Positions 33,506 through 45,992 are shown, numbered from the stretch's first letter. The stretch: DNA of 64,000 nucleotides from Podospora pseudoanserina (GCF_035222485.1 NW_026946671.1:1240001-1304000); one strand, 5' to 3'. Program-made: numbers and translations. Notes: a model not told the origin generated them from the letters alone.

Positions 33506-35068
33506 ATGAATCATCGCCTCAGACTCACGACCTCGTTGGACTCATGCCCTGGTCCAAGTTCCCAGGGCATATCAACAGCCCTGGAAACCATGCACGAGGA
33601 GTCGGAGTCTGTCCACTCCGGGCACCGGTCACCAATGTCCGGTGGTACCGCCCCCAGCGCTTTCGAGGACGACCGCGGCCGACGTCGAAGCTCCACTTTC
33701 TCAGTGTACAGCTTGAACGAAGCCGGGCGTGGCCTTCACGATGAGATTCTCGATCCAGGGCCGTTTATACACCGAAGCGAGGTATCATGGGGAGCGACAC
33801 TTCCCTTAGTATTTGCCCTCCTCCCGGCACTGGTCGGGCTAGTCTTCAAAAACGGCAGCTCGGTTATCACCGACCTCATTTTGTTGGGGCTGGCGGCCGT
33901 CTTTTTGCACTGGTCGGTAACGGTGCCGTGGAAGTGGTATCATGCGTCACAGCAGGTTCGGGAGGAGGAGGGGTCGGTTGTGGAGAGTGCTTTTCAGGAC
34001 GACAGCGGGAGCGATGATGCTGTCAGCCCTCGGCAACAAAACCCCGGGCCGGATGAACAACAGCCATCACAGCCAGATCCCCAGACCAGCAAGATGGACC
34101 GCCGCGCCAAAACCGCCAGCCAAGCCCTCACGCTGCTCGGTCTTCTGGAGTGTGCCGCTTTGTTGGCTTGCTTTGTCGCCCCCGGGTTGGCGGCTTGGAT
34201 GCTCCACCACGGCCGGAACCTTTTGTCGCGAGGCTCGGAGGGGTTGGTGTCAAACTTTAACCTTGTCATCTTTTTTATTGCGGCGGAGATATCGCCCGTG
34301 TCACACTTTATGAAGCTTATCCAGGCCCAGACGCTCCACCTCCAGAGACTGGTCCACAGCAACTCCAACCCCTACCGGCAGGAAAAAGTCACGATGAATC
34401 AATGGAGGGAGTTGATTGCGAGGTTGGATGAACTCGAAACACGGGGACTGACCAATGCTCCGTCACCAGTGGAGGCAGACACGAGGCGGGTGCATGCCAG
34501 TCTTGTCAGGGAGGTGAGGAATCAGATACAGCCTGATATTGATGCGTTGAATAGAGCGGTTAGGAGGTATGAGAAGAAGGCTAGGGTCCTGGCGGTGCAC
34601 ACGGAGGGGAGGTTGAGGGATCTGAGGCAGAGGGTGGATGATGCTATTAGCTTGAGTGCTGTTGTTGCAGGGAGGGGGCGGAAGGGGACGGAGTGGGATT
34701 TGGTGGGGTGGTGTTTGGGGGGGGCGGTTTGGGTTTTGATGTTGCCTGTCAGGGAGGTGATTAGGGGGTTGGCAAAGGTGTTGGCGGGTGTGGGGTGGTT
34801 GATGGGGATTAAAGAGGAGGGGGGGGATGAAGTCATGAGGGGGAAGAAGAAGGGGGAGATGGATGGATCAGAGGTAAAAGGGAAAGGAATGGGGAGGGAG
34901 ACGAGGAGGAGCGGGAATGCAAGTGGGAGTGGTGCTAGTGGGGGGAATGGCGAGATGGATGGATCAGTGGTAAAAGGGAAAGGGGTGGAGAAGTGGATGA
35001 GTGGTGGTAGGAGTGGAAGCGGGAGTGGTGCCAGTGGGGGGAGGGGGTATCTTGGACGGAGGATGTGA
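33506..35068 (+). CDS. Predicted multi-pass membrane protein, family not recognised
   Basis: A single frame of 520 residues from the ATG MNHRLRLTTS; earlier in-frame text lacks a better start. Residues 1-90 are polar and Ser/Arg-rich. Hydrophobic segments lie at about 96-114, 119-140, 206-234 and 248-266, and a longer one near 410-440 (LVGWCLGGAVWVLMLP). Between the fourth and fifth lies a charged helical stretch with heptad character (DIDALNRAVRRYEKKARVLA). The last 70 residues contain two imperfect copies of a Gly/Ser-rich unit with EMDGS, VKGKG and SGSGASGG. I do not recognise the family; the arrangement suggests an internal-membrane or cell-envelope protein. It is divergent from ERF4. Confidence 0.75.
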   Translation: MNHRLRLTTSLDSCPGPSSQGISTALETMHEESESVHSGHRSPMSGGTAPSAFEDDRGRRRSSTFSVYSLNEAGRGLHDEILDPGPFIHRSEVSWGATLPLVFALLPALVGLVFKNGSSVITDLILLGLAAVFLHWSVTVPWKWYHASQQVREEEGSVVESAFQDDSGSDDAVSPRQQNPGPDEQQPSQPDPQTSKMDRRAKTASQALTLLGLLECAALLACFVAPGLAAWMLHHGRNLLSRGSEGLVSNFNLVIFFIAAEISPVSHFMKLIQAQTLHLQRLVHSNSNPYRQEKVTMNQWRELIARLDELETRGLTNAPSPVEADTRRVHASLVREVRNQIQPDIDALNRAVRRYEKKARVLAVHTEGRLRDLRQRVDDAISLSAVVAGRGRKGTEWDLVGWCLGGAVWVLMLPVREVIRGLAKVLAGVGWLMGIKEEGGDEVMRGKKKGEMDGSEVKGKGMGRETRRSGNASGSGASGGNGEMDGSVVKGKGVEKWMSGGRSGSGSGASGGRGYLGRRM

Positions 35069-38000
35069 TTGGGGTGGGGTGGGGATATGTAGGTTAATGT
35101 ATGAATGAGGCGAGAGTGTTTTTCTTTCTAGCGGATGGGAGTTGGTTTGGAATGGGTTATGTGAATAATGAAAACAGGGAGGTGGCTTTTGGCTATAGCG
35201 TTAGCTACTCGATAGCAATGGCTCTTTATGAACTTTATTTACTATGACTTCACACCGACGTCTTTTATTGCAAGGGAATGTGTGTGTTTGTAAAGTCTTG
35301 ACGATATTGTGGTTGGGGCGAAGATGGTAGGCTGTGGTATGGGTTGTAAGCGGTGAAGCTAAGGAAGAAGGTGATGTTCATTGATTGAGTGTTGGGTACA
35401 TCTGGGGGGTGTTACACTATGGGGGGGACTGAACTTTTGGATGATGTAAAGGATAGCAAAGAGCTTTTTGAGACACGGAGGTCGAAAGCGGGTCGGTGGA
35501 GTTATTTCTACTATTCTGGTGTGAAGATCTACCTTGGAGTATAGTGTTTGTACTTGATGTAGATATTAAAACATTGCTACAGGCGTTGAATGGGTGGGAT
35601 AGCATAAAAATGTGAACACCATCTCTTTTTGGCCCTTTTCTTTTCTTTTCCGTTCTTTCTTTCTCTTGGGGGGGTTCCAATTTGCAGAGGTACTTGTACA
35701 ATCCGAAGATGTTGCTTGCCAGGGATATTGAGCGTTGATGCCATTTTGGGCCCCAGATGTTGAACCATAGGAGGTTGTCAGTTGTCAACGAGTTACCAGG
35801 ACTAACTAACTTCCTGGATAGTTGGGCCTGGTGCAGATAGTATTTTGTTCATGGTCTAGTAGTCTTACTCGTTGCCGGGTTCACGCTGACAGTTTGGTTC
35901 TTGCCCGTCTGCGAGCCGGTAAATGGTCCAGGTTTAGAAGGCAAGGATATCCTGGCAGGGTTGGGTAAGTCCAGCTCTTTTCGGCTGCAGTTATCAGATC
36001 AAAAAGTGAACATGTTCGTATCTGTATGTTTCCACTGTCTGTCTCATATTGCTTACAGTTTGTGACGGTTGTCATTGTCAACGTCTTGGAAGAGGCGCCG
36101 AGACGGGCAGTTGAGGCGTCCGGAGGTGGACTGTCCTTCCTCATCGAGTCTTCAAACAAACACAAGCCCAAGAAAGGCGTGCATAAATGCATTGGTGCCA
36201 AATGTGGAAGGCATGATGGTTGAACAGTAGTCAGCTTCAGGTTCGGCCCATGGCAGCCTCGATGAGGGACGTGCACTTGTGGGGTGACATTTGCCCCTGC
36301 AAAGCCACTCCACTTGTCCTTTTCTAGCTCCAGCTTGGCGGGAATATGGCGCTAGCTGAAAGTTAGCCTTGCGGGAAGAGTGGAGAGGCCGGAGCTTTTA
36401 ACATCGCATTGTGACATCACCACTGCCAATTGAGAACGACAATTTTTCTGCATCAGAAGGAGGTTGGGGAAGGGACTTGTGGTATATGAAGTGGAGGGAA
36501 CAAAACAACCCAAGAACAGAAAGAAGTTGACCGCTTGAAGAGGGGCCAATGTACTGACTGATAGTGTGTCCCATTTGCCAGATCAGGGCAGGTCTTAAAG
36601 CCACAGCAGGGGAAAATACCAGCTTTTTCTCGTTTTTCTCATTCCCCGCTCATGCTGCTGGCTGTCGCGCTGGCAGATCCACATCCAATAAACCCGAGAT
36701 CATCGACGAGCATTGTGCAGCGGAGGACGCAAGTCTTTCTTCTTTTGTCTTTGTTTATCGTGGTTTGTTTCTCGTCTATCTCTTCATCCGCACGGTACGT
36801 GGACCGTATGATGGCCTCTGGATGGTTGGGCGCGTCCAAGTAACATCCCGCGTCTTGGCGTCGCAAACTGCTAATTAATGGAAATCAGGTACCGGCTATC
36901 TGTGGGAGAGCAACTCCAAGTTCCTTCGGTTTTCCGGCAGTCAGTCGGCCGATTGCATCTCGTGCTCTCGACATGTGAGACGGGGATAACAAACCAGTCC
37001 TCATCAGCCTAGCCAGAAGATGGCAAGTTGAGCCACGTTCGGTAACAACAGCCGCCATCAAATTAGTTCTTCACCATGCCTCCCGCCGCTCACTGCCGGG
37101 CTGATTCCGTACGGCAACCAGCGAAAGGTCAGTAATTTAGCCTGCGTCAACTCTGTCTCATCCGGAGAGACACCAGGTTTTTTTGGGGACGAACTGCGTC
37201 TAGAGTGGTAGCGTAGACTACACGAGTCCACAAGGTTTCCAGCATGGGGGAGGAAAATGTCCGACGTTGGACTGGATTTCCACGAATTTGGCTGTGTCAA
37301 GATTTGGGGTGTCGTTGAAGCGGAGCTCGAGGCATGGGCAACAGCACATCACAGCGAATCACGGCCGCACGATGCGTCTTGATCTGGGCAATCTTGGATG
37401 AAAGCGTCCACTTTTGTCAACCTCAGGTCCGGATACGGCACGCGCCAACCCCTTGGCGGCGTTGCTGAACCCTGTCGGCTCTGCGGAGGCCGGTCGTTAG
37501 CTTGGACGCCTCTGCCGCAGTCACACACCCCATTGAGCACCCCACGTCGAGTCGTCAACCCCGTTGACGTCCCGCTAATCTCCTGCTTCGAGTGCTGGCC
37601 TCGCTGACTATCCACTCGAACTACAGCTTGCCCAGCACCATGTCGACGATGGACGTCTCCTGGTGTGCCATGGCCGGCCTCCCAGCGGACGCCTTCGACG
37701 CTCGTGCCGGCTCGTCGAGGCTCCTGCTGTTTCCTGGCGTCTCCTGATATCCATCCCGTTAACCGTACCGTGATATGGATGAGCGGCCCCATTTCAGATC
37801 TTGTTTCTCGTGGACGGGTTATGCCAGTTATTGTCGGCGGATCATGGACCAGTTCATCCTTGGGGCCTGCCTCGAGTGGCTTGACACTGGCTCCAAACCC
37901 CCTCCCCGCCCGCCGGTAATCCCTGGTTTTTCTCAGCTACCTGTTATATGTTCTCCGCCTTGTCATATCGTTTGATCTGCCGCATGTCCCTCGTCTTCTT

Positions 38001-38272
38001 CCCCTCCTGTCCCAGGCAAGCGTCTAGACTGAGCTTCAGCACCCGGTGTTTGCTGCCGGGCCTCCTTCAGTCTGATCCGTTCCGTATCACCGTCATCAAG
38101 TCCACCCAACGCTGGCAGTATTTGTTGAAAGGCGATCCGGTGTCAAAGAACATCGCTGCTTCTTCACCGTGCTATGAGCTGGCAAACTGCTCCCGTCGGT
38201 TTCCAGTAGGGCCTCCGCGCAACTTAGGATAGCGGTCACGATATTGAGCGCGCAACTCGCAGGCTGGCCAAT
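35069..38272. other. 3.2-kb interval without a recognisable gene
   Basis: The longest gap in the window. Open frames of 60-150 codons occur on both strands (for example 37349-37792 on -), but none has a domain, low-complexity bias of real fungal disorder, or paired splice signals that I could trust. The right part is the promoter of the DUF4203-like gene. Confidence 0.45.
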
Positions 38273-41200
38273 ATGAAGCTTGCACAGAGCTCTGGAAAAG
38301 CTCTGGTTTGTCTGGGGATTCTGGCTGGCTTCGCTGCTGCGGGTGGTCTCGGGCCAGCAAAGCGAGACGAAGTGACCCCCTCGACAACGGTCACGCCGAC
38401 CCGGACGTTGACAGAGGCCGGATCGGAAACGACAAGGTCAATCGCCCCCTCTGGCTCTCCGGTCATTGGTACCCTAAATCCCTCGTCCACATTGCCGCCT
38501 TCTGCCAAATCAACTGTTGATCCGGCCTCTCTGTTCAACACCAGCGCCCTCGATGGTAAGTAGGATCTGGTCTGCCAGCATCTGATTGTTGAGCACCATA
38601 GCTTACCGTTCTCCAGCTCCGCTTCCAGATGACCAGCTTCCCCTACAGCCTGTCATCACCCCCGGATGGGCTGTTTCCGGTGCCATTATGCTCATCACCG
38701 GCTTCGTCTATGCTATCGTGGGGATCAAGACAAAATGGCTACACACCTTTTTCTCAACCGCCTACCTGGCAAGTTTAGGGACAACAGCGCTGATCTTGTA
38801 CGTCATGGTGCCACCAGTCAGTGACGCTGTCCACGGAGCATACGTGGTAGCAGCTGTCTGCACCGGAGCTGTTCTCGGCGGCCTTGCCATCGTTTTTAAG
38901 GAACTCACCGAGTGTCTGGCCGGTCTTCTGGGAGGCTTTTGTCTCAGCATGTGGCTGCTGACTCTTCAGCCCGGTGGACTTGTCCCATCAACTGTTGGCA
39001 AGGTTTTGTTCATTGCCTCGTTCACCTTCTCAGGCTTCGGGGTGTACTTTGTGCCATGGACTCAGATTCGGGCATATGCACTTATCGCATGTATTTCCTT
39101 CTCAGGGGCCACCGTGACTGTTCTCGGAATCGATTGCTTCACTCGCGCTGGTCTCAAGGAGTTTTGGGCGTACATTTGGGCACTCAACGACAAGCTGTTT
39201 CCCCTTGGCGCGAATACCTACCCACTCACACGCGGCATTCGGGTTGAACTCGCTGTCACAATACTCATCTTCCTCGCCGGCATTGTTTCTCAGCTCAGGC
39301 TCTGGCGTCTCATCAAAGACCGTCGAAGCAAACGTGAGGAGGAGATTGCCGAAGGAGAGCGGAACCTTCGTATCGAAGAGGAGATCATCGGCCGCCAAGT
39401 CGAGGAGATGACGGCTCGCGAGCTCCGTCGCTGGGAGCGTATCTATGGCGAGAACACCCCGACCCACCAGGCCTCCGACTCGGCATTGGGCGATATGGAT
39501 GACGAGAAGCGAATTCGTCACAGCTCTGCCACTCTGGCCTACTCGAGACGCACCAAGTCCCCGACTGATACTGATGGGATTGTAGCGGCCGAGGTATATG
39601 TCGACCCTCTGGCGGACCCTACGCCCTCGGAGAAGGCCGACATGAATGAGACTGTTATCGCCAGAGACGTCGGCGATGGGAGAAGATTCACCGTCAGGAT
39701 TAGTGAGGACGAGCTTCGCGGGTGCTCGACCCCTGAGGTTACCTCTTCGCACACTCACGATGGTCATATGAGACGCGAGAGTTATATCATGATGAATTCT
39801 CGACGCAGCTCACAACGTAACTCTCAACGAAACTCGCTTCACACCCCTGAGGTTCCCATTCTCAGTCTGCCTTTCCAGCTGTCCAATGCCAAAAGCGAGG
39901 AGGGTCGTTCCTCGTTTGCTGCAACCTGTGCCGACGAGGAAGGCCGGGAGAATGTGCCTGGACCTCGGATTAGATATTCAACGGCGGAAAAGCTTGCCGA
40001 GAGACTGTCGAGTGGTTCGGCCAAGCTGCTTAGGGGCCTTTCCCGGCGGTCTGCCCACAGCAAGCGTGGGATCATCGAGGGAGTGGGTGAAAGCGCAGAA
40101 GAGTTGGCTGTCGAGTCTGTCCAAATTAGGGACGACCTCGACTCTCTTGCTGCGGTTTTGGACGACTTGAGCTCTCTGGGAGAAGTCTCAGCGACACCAT
40201 CGCCAACTACTGATGTGAAAATGGAACTGCCCGCCTGGAAATCAAAACCCCAGTCGGCCGAGTCTAGTACGCCGGGAGCCAAAAGGACAGAGGCGGCAGT
40301 CCCTGAGATGAAACAAGAGGCGGAAACGTCGCTGAGCTCTAGGGAGGTTGGTGATATGATTCCTGAGATACCCACAAGGCTCTCCAACGTGGACGTGCTT
40401 GCTATTGCCGAGTCACACTCGGCCAAGCCCTTGCCGGCTCTTGAACAAGGAGGCTTTGTTCCTGAAGAAAAGAATCCTGCACCCTTACCGCAATTCCAGG
40501 CTGACTCCGAGGTCGAGAAGAAGATGGATCCTGACGAGGACAGCTCGCGGGCGGACCCTGTGGGAAGCCCCAAGCGTGATGAGGACGGTGCAAAAGATGG
40601 GGATGATGCTGCGGTCAGAGGGGAATCATTGGATTCCGTTGCCGCCAGTCTGACGAGAGGGAATCTTCCACCAGCCTTGTCCCGAGTAGCATTGTGTTAT
40701 CGTACAAATGAGTGGGCGAAACACCTGAGTGTGGCTGAGATCCCTGACCCAGATGAGCTCCAGCAAGAGATCGTTGCAGCACAAGACGGCTCAGACGAAG
40801 AACCGGCGCCCCTTGACGTTGTCGACCTTCAGCAAACAGCCGAGAATGCGACCATTCCCCCATACGCCCCTCGATCGGCTAGCGCCATGTCAAACTACAC
40901 AGGCCAACCTGTCAGCAGGAGCAGTTCCAGGACATCGTTCTCGGCGTATCCAGATTCGAATGCCTCTGCTATCCAGCCTGGCTCTTCGCCTGACTTGCAG
41001 CAAGGAAAGTTGAACGGTCCCTATCGCTCCTCTTCCATGACGGGCGTGATGCTCAAGGGGCGAAATTCGAGACTTGTCGCCGAGCCCATCGCGGAAGAGG
41101 GCGATCATGAGCCAACTGAACACGTTTCAGCCCCTTTTCCCTCAGATACAACCTGGACCATGCCGAACACAAACTCGGCATCTGCGGTCCCTCATGGGCT

Positions 41201-42110
41201 GTTGTCTTCAACCTCGGTCCCGAACATGACACGGATCAGCCAACAATCCTTGTACTCTCCGCCTACTCTCATGGGTGTGCGCGAGACGCTCCTCCGTAAT
41301 AAAGCGTCTGGGTCAATCTATGCTCAGACTGCTGAACCAATTCCCTACGGAATACCAACCTTTCCTATCGCAAGGCCTTCCTCTGAACACGAGAGTTTGC
41401 ACAGCCACTCTGCACCTAACAATGTCCCTAGCGATTGCTCAAGCCCAGCAGTCGGCGTCGACCTCGATGACCTGCCACTATCCCAACGCCGTGCGTTGAT
41501 ACGACAGAGCAGTATGCCTATGCAGCCCCAACAGGCGCTTATACGCCAGCGTTCAGGGCTGCGAAGTCCTACGCCACCTGTCACCTCTCACCCTTCCCCA
41601 CGCGCAACAACAGAGTCTACCACTTTCGACTCACACCAGCCTCTCCGTCATAGCACAATACCCACCGAAGCTGTTCGCCAGGCGCAGCTCGCCAACTTCC
41701 GCAATAGCGTCCAAGCTGACCTCCGGGCCAACGCACGGCCAAAGACGTTGGCCCGACACAGGTCTGTCGGAGGTGATGGCTTCCACCACGGCCCGCCTCT
41801 TTCGGGGGGGGTGCTTAATTTAGGAAGTACCACCTCCATGACCAGTCTCAAGGGTGCTTTCCAATCGGTAGGAGATCGGCACAGTGGAAACACCCCTGGA
41901 AGTAGTGTTGAAGCCCAGAGGAACATTGACATTCAACGCGGGGTGATGATGGAGCAAAAGGAGGCCGAGGCGGCGAGGCTGGAGAGCACGAGGCTGGAGA
42001 GGGAGGGGAGGCAGAGGGAGTTTGAGGAGCGGATGAGGAGGGATCGGGGGATGTTGGAGGCGCACCGGGATGCCATGAGGAGGATACAGAGGGGTGTGAG
42101 GGATGTTTGA
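38273..42110 (+). CDS. DUF4203/TMEM198-like membrane protein with a very long tail
   Basis: Exons 38273-38555 and 38617-42110 give 1,258 residues; the 61-bp intron joins ALD to APLPDDQLPL in phase 1. The N-terminus MKLAQSSGKALVCLGILAGF is a signal peptide, followed by a Ser/Thr-rich extracellular stretch to about residue 110. Residues of about 115-335 form seven or so membrane helices of the TMEM198/DUF4203 type, including GWAVSGAIMLITGFVYAIVG and LAGLLGGFCLSMWLLTLQPGG. After a charged helix (KREEEIAEGERNLRIEEEII) comes a cytosolic tail of some 850 residues, rich in Ser, Pro and acidic residues with RRSSQRNSQRNS, ending in a basic helix (EAARLESTRLEREGRQREFE). Human TMEM198 is linked to Wnt signalling; fungal function is unknown. 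Confidence 0.85.
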
Positions 42111-43339
42111 GATGTCATGATTTTTTTTTTTTTTTTTTTTTGCGCAAAGAAAACAATGATGTTATGGGATGAATTGGAGAAATATGACGATATGGCAAAA
42201 CGTCGGACGTATAGCGTGAGGCAGGCGTGTCTGTTTTGCCACTACTATTGTATTTGGCTTGCGGGGGATGTCTGATGACTTGTTTGTTTTTGGAAACATG
42301 ACCCCGAGATGAGTACGAGTACGATGACGGCACGGCGGTACGGTTTTACGGAAGGTTGATGTATACAGGTAGCTTTTAATCAAGATTGGGGGGGGGGAGG
42401 GGGTTGTAATTACTTGCTGAGTCTTTTGTGCATAGCATGGCGGTTATTGGGGAGGACAAGGTAGAAAGCGAATGGGATGGATGGGGGTATAGAGTCGGAC
42501 TGGATGGGTTAGAGAATAATTAATAGTATATTGAGTAGTTGTTAGAGTCAGACCTTTTGTGGGTTATGTTTGTTGGTGATGTGTAGCTATCCCCGAAAAA
42601 ACGGCACGCACCCAGCATCATGATATATGTTTCCCAGTATTACAGAAGAGAGTTGTAATAAAGTCTGCATTCCTGATAGAGGTAACCTTGTCTTAAATCC
42701 CCTCTCAACTATCATTCAACGCCTTTAAACTATCCTCACAGGCCCATCGATACACATTCAACACCTAGAAACCATCTTCATAAACTCAGTAATTATCTTT
42801 GAAGATGACCTTTCTGCATGCAAGATTCGCCATACTCTGCCCTTTGGTCGATTCATGTTCGCCAACCGGGTCACCTTTTACTGTATTCTTGCCGGCGCTG
42901 CGCTTGATCTACTGACTATTCTCAAAGACATATCAACTATCTTTGACGGCCCGTTCCAAAACCCAGTCACCATCCTTTCATTTCACCTTGTACCGTCTTC
43001 GTCATCAAGGACTGTCTCAAACCCTCGAAGTCTTTCCAGTGCCTCATCTTATCTTCGTCGAGTCAAACCCAGTCATCCAACAACGGAGCCATCAAAGACA
43101 TTACTCATTTGTGGATATATAAAGCTCAGTTGAGTCATGCAGCGCTCACAAACACAGCTGATCCAGGGCTCGGATGGATGATATTAGGCTAGTAAACGCT
43201 GCTGATAATGTTAATTCGAGCCCGCAAACGGTGGTGAAAGAGAGTTTGGATGGAAAGCTGCCAGCTGCAAGCGCCAATAAAAAGATGCTGGGGTAACCAT
43301 ATAAAATAGGCATAATAAACAGCAAGACAATATCAACGC
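42111..43339. other. Intergenic with a T run and repeat locus 3
   Basis: A 21-nt T run begins 10 bp after the DUF4203-like stop codon (42121-42141). A degenerate repeat related to the 57.9-kb array spans about 42700-42970. An open - frame at 43146-43330 is hydrophobic but is only the out-of-family run-on of the helicase fragment. Confidence 0.45.
42700..42970. repeat. Degenerate 20-22 bp repeat, locus 3
   Basis: Spaced units such as CGCCTTTAAACTATCCTCAC, AGTAATTATCTTTGAAGATG and CATATCAACTATCTTTGACG share the ACTATCTTTGAAGGC core seen at 57.9 kb. It is more decayed than the other loci. Confidence 0.4.
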
Positions 43340-44900
43340 TTACAAGCGCCCCAAAGCAAACTCCGATAAAGGGTCCGTGTTGGGCTGGATCACCGACCAC
43401 GACAGGTGGGTTGTAAAACCGAGGGATATGGAAAATATCGTGTTCGGATAACTTGGCTGCCTCGCCAACGACGGCGATGTCGCAGAGTATGTACGGACGA
43501 CCTTTGGTCTGGTGACAGCATAAGGCGTTGCCAGCACAACACCGGAAAACTGCTCCAGATACTGAGCGTAGACGTCCTTGATGAGCTCTCAAATCTCTTC
43601 GGTCATCGCACCGGTACATGTATCCAGCGCCTGTTGGAGGTCTGGAAAGAGGTCCGCGCGTTCGCTCACGGCGACGAGGTATTCGACATGCGGGCCCTCG
43701 CTTCTCGCCGGAGGAAGTACGATTCCGGACTCGGCTGCGTCTCGTCCTCGTGTTCCGGGGAGTGCTGCAGGTGCGCTCGCAGACGAGAGCGCCTGTTGAA
43801 GGTCTGGAAAGCGGTTTAGGTGATCCAGATAATACTCGTGAAGTGACTGATGCAAACCAAGCTCGGGATTACGTGCTTTGGCATAACGAAGACTGGTTGC
43901 ATGCGCTTTCATCGTCATCTTCGCAGGGAAATAGACGGCGAGGAGCTGATCAGCGACTTGGACAACGGCCGCTTGTGTGATGATTTGGGCATGAGCCACC
44001 TTTTGTGATGGCAAACGCCGGATCTTAACCTTGAGTTTGTTGTCTGCTGCTGCATGAAGATGCTTCATCACGGCCTCCTTGGTGGTTGTTATGTCCCTAG
44101 CACCAGGAGTCCCAAGTCTAAAGTCAAGATGGGGAAAGATCATGTTGATTGAGAAGGAGGCAATCTGGGAAAGGGCAGCCTGGGATACGACAGTGCGGGA
44201 TCGGACGAGATAGGTACTGTGCGACTTGATCTCATGAAAAGCCGGTACTATGCCCAAGTCAAGAAGATTTCCCGCGTCCCGTTGCTGAAACAAGCCTACA
44301 AGCTTGGCGAGGTGGGCGCCTGGTCCGTCGCCTTAGGGAGTGTGTCGAAATCTCTCAATGTTAAGCTCGACATTCCAAAATAGACAAGTAGATGTCAATG
44401 GGTGGGATCAGACGGTCCCAGACAGGACGGAAGACCTCGTCCAGCTTCGGTGCAGTGCTTTGGTTGAGCTGTGGTAAGGCCGGGGACTTGAAGATGGCAA
44501 AGAACGGGTGCTGGTTCTTGCGCTCGTCAACCTCGAGAGGAGAGGAAACTCCTGCTGGAGAGTAAGCTCGACCTGTCCTTGCGCGTCCACGCGCTGCTGT
44601 GTTTGAGGTAATCGGGAGGAAACGATAGCTGATCGCTAGGAAGCCATAAAGAGCCGCGAGCACACCAGGCAGGTGGTCGTCCAGGCACGAAAGATAATAC
44701 TTGGTTTGGGCGCGAGCAAGCCACACTTGACCGCCAGCAGGCGGAAAGCTCACCTTGTGCTGCAGAAACGTTCGTGGCGGTCAATGAAACAACCAATGTC
44801 GAACATACCTTAATAGTAACCGTCTGAGAGCTGGGATAGGGAGGAAGCTCTGAGTAGGCGTTGACTTGGTAGTTGGAGACAGCCAAAGATGTTGAGATCA
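43340..44900 (-). pseudogene. Broken, partial UPF1-like SF1 helicase gene
   Basis: Several minus-strand segments in different frames read in a sensible order. From the 5' side: YQVNAYSELPPYPSSQTVTI, VWLARAQTKYYLSCLDDHLP, FRPVWDRLIPPIDIYLSI, then a 230-residue segment with AFHEIKSHSTYLVRSRTVVS and HAQIITQAAVVQVADQLLAV, then GVVLATPYAVTRPKV, then RPYILCDIAVVGEAAKLSE and VVVGDPAQHGPF. The last three resemble helicase motifs Ia to III of the UPF1-like superfamily, where the form would be ...DEA... and ..GD..Q..P. Walker A was not found and the C-terminal helicase domain is absent, so the copy is truncated. Some breaks may be introns, but the loss of the rest argues for a remnant. The family assignment is moderate to weak. 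Confidence 0.4.
43629..43812. repeat. Direct repeat within the helicase remnant
   Basis: AGCGCCTGTTGGAGGTCTGG near 43626 recurs, with one change, at about 43786, giving FPDLQQAL twice on the minus strand, 160 bp apart. It could be a local duplication. Confidence 0.6.
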
Positions 44901-45992
44901 AGACTGTTAAGTTGTGGGAGAGTTTGAATCGATATCGTGTTTGGATTCATCTCCATCTACAAACCCATCAGTGGCCGTCTAGCACAAAACACAATAAAAG
45001 TCGAAAACATACCTCGATATCGATCGCTTTTCAGCCCATCCTCAATACATCCCTAGTCGAAGTAGTGGGGGAGCTCTGAGGAGGTGTTGACTTGGTGGCT
45101 AAGCTGGGTTGATATGCTGAGACAAAGATGTTGAGACGAAAACTCTAATTGCGGGCAGTTGCAGGGTGAATTAGGGCTTCGATTTTTTTGTGCAAAACAG
45201 GTTCGCGTTTTAGGCAGGGCAACAGCTCAGGGAAGGAACGCGTGGGGTTGAGGTAACGAGGTAGGAGCGATAGCCCACCTTCCCAAACGCTCCTTCCTTG
45301 TGAAGAGTATTGCCTGGCTTCGTTCAACTTCAATAATTACATACCTGTACGAGAGTGATGATATGATATTGACGAAATTCCCATGGAAGGCATTAAAGAT
45401 AGCCGAGAGGAGGTGTACAGAATAGATGCTTGGACACCTTAGATAGCAGATCATAAATAGGACATACTGGCAGGCAGGACAATGACTGGAACCACAAGGA
45501 CCTTCAAAAAAAAAGATGACATCTGTGTCATACAAATTTTGCCCTCCCCAACCGAGGTGCTATCAATGACTTGACGCTGCTCTCGAGGTAAAGAGTCACA
45601 ATTAGACAACAAACTTCACAGACACCCCATACTCAGTCACAGCCCCCTCAGTTACCCCGTAACGGTTTTTGGGGGTGGAAAGAGATGACATATCACCCCA
45701 TCTCCTAACGCTGTATTGAACAAAGCTGATGATTTATACAACCTCATAATTACTTTCACCCCCCCTTCCCCCTGCTGCCCCTCTGTCACGCATAAAAACA
45801 AAGTGTATCCCATAAACATATATACTCCTCCCCCATCCTGAACCCAAACTCCAAGCCACAAAAACGCCCATGTCCAAATGCCTATGCTAGTGCGCCACAC
45901 AAAAACAAATGCTAACGATCTTTAAAGCCAAAGTCTCCTTCCCAATAAATACACCCACCTACCCACCCTAAAGAAAACGAGCACAAACAATG
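44901..45992. other. Intergenic, partial duplication of the helicase 5' flank
   Basis: Sequence at about 45068-45150 is a diverged copy of 44845-44920 (shared AGCTCTGAG, GTTGACTTGGT, AAAGATGTTGAGA), so the 5' part of the helicase remnant was duplicated locally. No intact gene is seen. The right part is the 3' flank of the NIPA-like gene. Confidence 0.45.

Noticed and set aside
37349-37792. 147-codon minus-strand frame in the 3.2-kb gap
   Set aside because: No domain, no paralogous features and no supported splice signals; it may be chance in GC-rich DNA.
39839-40573. 244-codon minus-strand Ser-rich frame
   Set aside because: It is antisense to the tail of the DUF4203-like gene.
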